Below are positions 60,701 through 64,000 of a DNA stretch of 64,000 nucleotides, piece after piece. The stretch is taken from the NCBI GenBank assembly GCA_016721425.1, contig JADKID010000015.1, positions 124,001-188,000 on the forward strand. The letters are read 5' to 3'. Origin of the DNA: Bryobacterales bacterium (lineage in GTDB: Bacteria > Acidobacteriota > Terriglobia > Bryobacterales > Bryobacteraceae). The number at the start of each line of letters is the position of its first letter. Positions within the stretch are counted from its first letter, which is position 1. The notes under the pieces are model-generated. The model had not been told where the DNA came from, did no database searches, and saw nothing but the letters and a program-made list of their open reading frames with translations. Made by a program: the position numbers and the translations under genes.

Positions 60701-62730
60701 AGCTCGACACCTACATCGATACGCTGATTGTGAAGATCGCGGCCGCGCAGGAGCGCGATGGCTACCTCTACACAACTCGTACCATCGACCCGAACAATCC
60801 GCACGCCTGGGCCGGCAAGAACCGGTGGGAGAAGGAGGAGGATCTCAGCCACGAGCTCTACAACCTGGGCCATCTCTACGAGGCCGCCGTGGCGCACTAT
60901 CAGGCCACGGGCAAGAGGTCGCTGCTGAACATCGCCATCCGGACGGCGGACCTGCTGGATCAAACCTTTGGTCCGGGTAAGAAGGCGATCTGGCCCGGCC
61001 ACCAGATCACGGAGATGGGCCTCGCCAAGCTCTATCGCGCAACCGGCGATGCGCGCTATCTGAAATTGGCGCAGTTCCTGCTCGACGTTCGTGTGGGCGG
61101 TAAGCCCTACAATCAGGCGCACCAGCACGTCGTCGATCAAACTGAGGCCGTTGGCCACGCCGTGCGGGCGACATACATGTATTCGGGCATGGCCGACGTG
61201 GCCGCGCTCGCCAACGACCAGGCCTACGTGAAGGCCATCGACCGCATCTGGGACAACGTGGCCGGCCGCAAGATCTATATCACGGGCGGGATTGGCTCCA
61301 CCTCTGCCGGTGAGGCGTTTGGTCCGGACTACGACCTGCCCAACATGACCGCTTACAACGAGACCTGCGCCGCTATCGGCAACGACTACTGGAACCACCG
61401 GCTGTTTCTGCTGCACGCCGATTCCAAGTACATCGATGTGATGGAGCGGACTCTGTACAACGGCGTGATCTCGGGCGTGGCGCTCGATGGCAAGTCGTTC
61501 TTCTATCCGAACCCGCTGGAGTCCAACGGCCAGCACGCGCGCAGCCCGTGGTTCGGCTGCGCCTGCTGCCCCTCGAACGTGACGCGCTTCCTGGCGTCGA
61601 TCCCCGGGTACGTCTATGCGAAGAAGGACAGCAGAATCTACGTCAATCTCTATGCCGCCGGCAAAGCTGATATCGAACTGGCGGACCAGCGAAAGGTCAC
61701 GTTGATCCAACAGACCGAATATCCGTGGAAGGGCGCGGTCCGGCTCAGCGTGCAGCCCCAAGGGGCGTCGAAGTTCGCGATCCACCTCCGCATCCCGGGG
61801 TGGGCGCGGAATGAGGCTGCACCGACGGATCTGTATCGCTTCGCCGACACGGTGGCGGAGCAGGCCACGGTGAAGGTAAACGGTACGCCGGCGCCGATGG
61901 CGCTAGAGAGAGGATATGTGGTGCTGAGCCGCGAATGGAAGTCCGGCGACACGATCGAGCTCGACTTGCCCATGCCCATTCGCCGCGTGCTCGCCCATGA
62001 CAAAGTGGCGGCCGATCGCGGCCGGGTGGCGCTGCAACGCGGCCCGCTTGTTTACACGGCAGAATGGCCTGACAACCCGAATGCCCAGGTTCGCAACCTG
62101 CTGCTGCCGCGCGAGGCGAAGCTCAGCGCCGAGCAACGCCCCACGCTGCTCAATGGCGTCACCGTCCTCACAGGCCAGGCGCAATCGCTGGCCTACGATG
62201 CTGCGGGGCGTGTGACGAAGACCGCCCAACCGTTCACGGCCATTCCCTATTACGCGTGGGCCAATCGCGGCAAGGGGCAGATGCTGGTCTGGCTGCCCGA
62301 AGTGGAATCGGTGGCGAAGCCTCTGCCGTTTCCGACTGTGGCGACCACGGCGAAGATCACGTCTTCCGGCAAGAAGGATGTGGAACCGTTGCGCGATGGC
62401 GAGACCGAGCTCTTCTTCGACTGGTGGCCAAACAAAGGCAAGACGGAGTGGATCGAGTATACGTTTGCGAAGCCGGAGCGCCTCTCGGAGACGCAGGTTT
62501 ACTGGTTCGACGATACGGGACGCGGTGAGTGCCGGGTGCCGGCCTCGTGGCGGATTCTCTATCGCGAAGGCGAGGTCTGGAAGCCCGTCCAAGCGGCGCA
62601 GGGCTTCGCCGTCGAGAAAGACTCCATGACTCGCGTTGCGTTTGCGCCGGTGACGACGACAGCGATTCGCATCGAAGTGACGTCTCAACCAAACTGGTCC
62701 AGCGGACTGCGCGAATGGCAGGTGAAGTAG
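57745..62730 (+). CDS. Exported GH106-GH127 fusion glycoside hydrolase
   Basis: A 1661-residue exported enzyme with a signal peptide. The GH106-like domain, alpha-L-rhamnosidase type, is about residues 20-880 (MMRWWWFGPAVSKPRLDQEM; LRFDLTLGSGWPYGGPS; IFCDSFEVFGSDWTPDFLAEF). The GH127 domain, beta-L-arabinofuranosidase type, starts at residue 903 (FTAVHLNDVFWAPRIEIN). Its active site has GEAFGPD with Glu1190, NETCAAIG with Glu1206 and Cys1208, and FGCACCPSN with Cys1274/Cys1275. This matches the Glu322, Glu338/Cys340 and Cys417/Cys418 set known in the bifidobacterial HypBA1, including the 16-residue gap between the two Glu. The last ~115 residues resemble an F5/8-type-C carbohydrate-binding domain. 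Start is a GTG. It would remove rhamnose and arabinofuranose from plant pectin. Confidence 0.85.
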   Translation: MQSAILLLALAVPGLHESFQKPPDAARVMMRWWWFGPAVSKPRLDQEMRTMRAGGFGGFEVQPVYPVSLDDPSRAIRNEPFLSPGFLENLRYTAQKARELGLRFDLTLGSGWPYGGPSVPVQEASGRLRVQRVKPPAGARRIPIPDVGAGEQYIAAFDAGTQKELPAPKEGNLFLPAGVATPGEVLFFISSRTGMMVKRPSLGAEGFVFDHYSRTATDHYLQAVGRPLLQAVAPIKPSAIFCDSFEVFGSDWTPDFLAEFRQRRGYDLRPHLPALVLDGGARTADIRYDWGRTLTELVEERFLAPMQAFAKANGTRFRAQDYGIPPATLGSNFFADLPEGEGTDWKEVRAARWAASASHLFGRPVTSSETWTWLHSPSFRATPLDMKAEADIHFLQGVNQLIGHGWPYNADAQGYPGTRFYAAAVFNDRNPWWLVMPEISAYLQRMSFLLRQGKPANDVALYLPNADAYASFTAGRVHMIEVLRAHLGKNVMPQILEAGYGLDFFDDTSLARAGSVDKGALVFDANRYRAIVLPNVEFIPIATLRKLEAFAKGGGVLVATRRAPAAAPGFLTPQAEKDEATAILQRLFSGPAKVVADEQQLGKSLTALLTPDMALSVQVPEVGFVHRRTANEEIYFIANTGNKRQNTTATFRVAGLTPEFWDPMNGSASPAVPVAQDAGTVTLRLELEPYGSRVVVFSKKAAAAPAVAKAATRQVIDISAGWQFQLGPMPTLHSWTDDEATRFYSGVADYQRDVNVPAGLLSAGAPVVLDFGEGKALIEKPGRNGMRAMYDPPIREAAVVMVNGQRAGALWCPPYRLDVAKYLKAGSNHIVIKVANTAINHMAGRALPDYRLLNLRYGTRFEPQDMEQVKPVPSGILGTIQLVSGEAQASAAVQDYPVQPIPFTAVHLNDVFWAPRIEINRKVTIPFAFQQCEETGRVDNFDRAAKALRGEPFSNKEPPGFPFDDTDIYKVIEGASYVLTVTPDPKLDTYIDTLIVKIAAAQERDGYLYTTRTIDPNNPHAWAGKNRWEKEEDLSHELYNLGHLYEAAVAHYQATGKRSLLNIAIRTADLLDQTFGPGKKAIWPGHQITEMGLAKLYRATGDARYLKLAQFLLDVRVGGKPYNQAHQHVVDQTEAVGHAVRATYMYSGMADVAALANDQAYVKAIDRIWDNVAGRKIYITGGIGSTSAGEAFGPDYDLPNMTAYNETCAAIGNDYWNHRLFLLHADSKYIDVMERTLYNGVISGVALDGKSFFYPNPLESNGQHARSPWFGCACCPSNVTRFLASIPGYVYAKKDSRIYVNLYAAGKADIELADQRKVTLIQQTEYPWKGAVRLSVQPQGASKFAIHLRIPGWARNEAAPTDLYRFADTVAEQATVKVNGTPAPMALERGYVVLSREWKSGDTIELDLPMPIRRVLAHDKVAADRGRVALQRGPLVYTAEWPDNPNAQVRNLLLPREAKLSAEQRPTLLNGVTVLTGQAQSLAYDAAGRVTKTAQPFTAIPYYAWANRGKGQMLVWLPEVESVAKPLPFPTVATTAKITSSGKKDVEPLRDGETELFFDWWPNKGKTEWIEYTFAKPERLSETQVYWFDDTGRGECRVPASWRILYREGEVWKPVQAAQGFAVEKDSMTRVAFAPVTTTAIRIEVTSQPNWSSGLREWQVK

Positions 62731-62739
62731 CGGCTCTTG

Positions 62740-64000
62740 CTACGGCAGAACTCCGGCGAGCAGAAACACGAGAGGCGCGTTCCAGTTGATGGCCACCTCG
62801 TTGGACGCATACGATTCCTGGTCATCGAGGAACATCCGCATCGGTGGGCGATCCTCCATCTTTTTCATCACGGGATCCTGCTTGGCGCGGTTGGGTCCGC
62901 CGGAGAGCAGCCCCGGCCAAGGCGCTGCATTCGTATCCGCGCCGCTGGGGCGGTGGTGGGGATGTTGATAGGCGTTGGCGCCCACGGCACTGACATAAGA
63001 GAGCGAGAACGGATTGCGCCCCAGGAGATAGTGGAGGTTGTCCAGGGCCGCACTGACGTACGCCGGATTGGCCTTCAGCTCGTTGGCCACCAGCAATTGC
63101 ACACCGTAATTGGCCACCACGCCGTTGGAGCCCCAGATGAAATCCTTCGCCGTGAGGCTCTGGCGGTAGCCGTGCGCCGCGGTGCGCGCGGCGATCTCAT
63201 CGGCGGCCTTGATTGAGTCCTCGCGAATTGCGGCAACGGCTTCGGCGTTCAATCCTTTGCCTAGTACGTAGGCCCACAAGCCCATCGGGGCGACGTTGGC
63301 CCACGACATCGGACCCACAGCGCGCAGCAGCGGCCGCATCTCGGCCCAATGAGCCAGGAAGTGTGCCTCATACGCAGCCTCGCCCGTCGTGCGCCACAAC
63401 TCGGCCGCCGCCCACAGCATTTCGTCGGCGCAGTTGCGGTCTCCATAGGCCCCGGTGCTCACGCCCGCGGGATTGTTGAAGAGCACCGTTGGATGAGCCT
63501 CCGCCCAGGTCCACGCCGCGCGCGCGGCCTTGGCGCACTGCTCCGCGAAGGCTGGGTCGAACGGTTTGTAGACGCGCGCCGCAATCGCCATCACTGCCGC
63601 GAAGTCGGCCGTGGCGCAGGTGCTCTTGAACGGGTCTTTTCCAGTACCAATGACGACGCTGGGCAGTTCGTCCTTTTCCGGCATCACAAAGCCGCAGAAC
63701 TTGGCGCTGGTCTGCTTGTGAAACACGCCGCCGTCGCTGTCCTGCATGGAGAGCATCCACTCCAGATTCCAGCGGATCTCGTTGAGGAGGTCGGGCGTGC
63801 CGTTGCCGGTCTCCGGGATGTTCAGCTTCACCTTGCTCACTCGCGTGCCGAAGAGCTCGTAGGCCCACAGCATGGTCCCGGTGGTCAGGCCGGAGTTCAC
63901 CACATAGCGGCCATAGTCGCCTGCATCGTGCCAGCCCTTGGCCGAGATGCGGTTGCCGGATTTGCCGGATGACTCATGCCACGCGCCCACCTGGTGGCAG
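62740..64000 (-). CDS. GH9 endoglucanase (cellulase), partial
   Basis: The C-terminal ~420 residues of a GH9 catalytic domain; the N-terminus lies beyond the window edge. The key motifs of GH9 are here: WHDAGDYGRYVVNSG with the catalytic Asp pair, VANYGVQLLVANELKANPAYVSAA, NPFSLSYVSAVGANAYQHPHHRPS, and the final SYASNEVAINWNAPLVFLLAG with the catalytic Glu. It hydrolyses cellulose or related beta-1,4-glucans. It converges on the GH106-GH127 fusion gene, 9 bases between stops. Confidence 0.9.
   Translation of the reverse strand, partial: CHQVGAWHESSGKSGNRISAKGWHDAGDYGRYVVNSGLTTGTMLWAYELFGTRVSKVKLNIPETGNGTPDLLNEIRWNLEWMLSMQDSDGGVFHKQTSAKFCGFVMPEKDELPSVVIGTGKDPFKSTCATADFAAVMAIAARVYKPFDPAFAEQCAKAARAAWTWAEAHPTVLFNNPAGVSTGAYGDRNCADEMLWAAAELWRTTGEAAYEAHFLAHWAEMRPLLRAVGPMSWANVAPMGLWAYVLGKGLNAEAVAAIREDSIKAADEIAARTAAHGYRQSLTAKDFIWGSNGVVANYGVQLLVANELKANPAYVSAALDNLHYLLGRNPFSLSYVSAVGANAYQHPHHRPSGADTNAAPWPGLLSGGPNRAKQDPVMKKMEDRPPMRMFLDDQESYASNEVAINWNAPLVFLLAGVLP

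Overview
The window is 64 kb of GC-rich, densely packed bacterial chromosome. The best taxonomic guess is an acidobacterium of the Solibacter/Bryobacter group (Bryobacterales). The main pointers are a secreted protein whose C-terminus looks like the Solibacter-type C-terminal domain (TIGR03437), a very large Oar-like TonB-dependent receptor, tandem DUF1080 domains, a PSCyt1/DUF1549/DUF1553 plus DUF1501 gene pair, TadE/TadE/TadG clusters, many Tat-exported oxidoreductases, and abundant plant-polysaccharide enzymes. No rRNA, tRNA, CRISPR array, transposase or integrase was seen.

Layout. 1-1229: end of an SMP-30-like gene and a DUF1080 protein. 1340-3736: hybrid sensor kinase broken by two frameshifts. 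3744-5454: peroxide-stress operon perR-ahpC-ahpD behind a perfect 7-1-7 palindrome. 5497-6306: methyltransferase. 6536-7891: unrecognised membrane-anchored protein of three repeats. 7960-12492: a scarred region in which an FRG-domain gene and a CopG-type antitoxin lie between two 104-bp copies of the 3' end of a TonB-dependent receptor, each with a double-hairpin element. 12647-13441: DUF465 gene and a chimeric gene relic. 13490-17800: PSD1/DUF1501 pair. 25000 down to 17782: six closely spaced or overlapping minus-strand genes (ABC ATPase, permease, TPR protein, MFS transporter, glycosyltransferase, acetyltransferase). 25054-31697: HDOD protein, lipid kinase, ligA, DedA protein, enolase-superfamily enzyme, RlmA-like methyltransferase. 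31726-34311: Solibacter-type secreted protein. 35058-38389: LuxR-type regulator joined to TadE-TadE-TadG. 38593-46519: exported aldo/keto reductase and RpiB-like protein, Ric-type iron-sulfur repair protein, the operon ADP-ribosylglycohydrolase / ROK / PIG-L / unknown, and a beta-propeller protein. 46589-49553: NAGPA-type glycosidase, unknown exported protein, EF-P. 54915 down to 49515: LacI regulator, LPG-synthase-like membrane protein, Gfo/Idh/MocA oxidoreductase, PIG-L deacetylase, SelA. 54964-62730: lipoprotein, second Gfo/Idh/MocA oxidoreductase, HEAT-repeat protein, and a 1661-residue GH106-GH127 fusion. 62740-64000: GH9 cellulase, cut by the window edge.

How it fits together. The right third reads as a saprophyte's carbohydrate locus. 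A LacI regulator at a divergent promoter faces exported oxidoreductases, a deacetylase and pectin/cellulose-type hydrolases, including one chain that carries both a probable alpha-L-rhamnosidase and a beta-L-arabinofuranosidase. The left third combines peroxide defence with a region shaped by duplication and deletion, and its FRG/CopG cassette is the best candidate for an undescribed accessory system. Functional names come from motifs read by eye; no database search was run.
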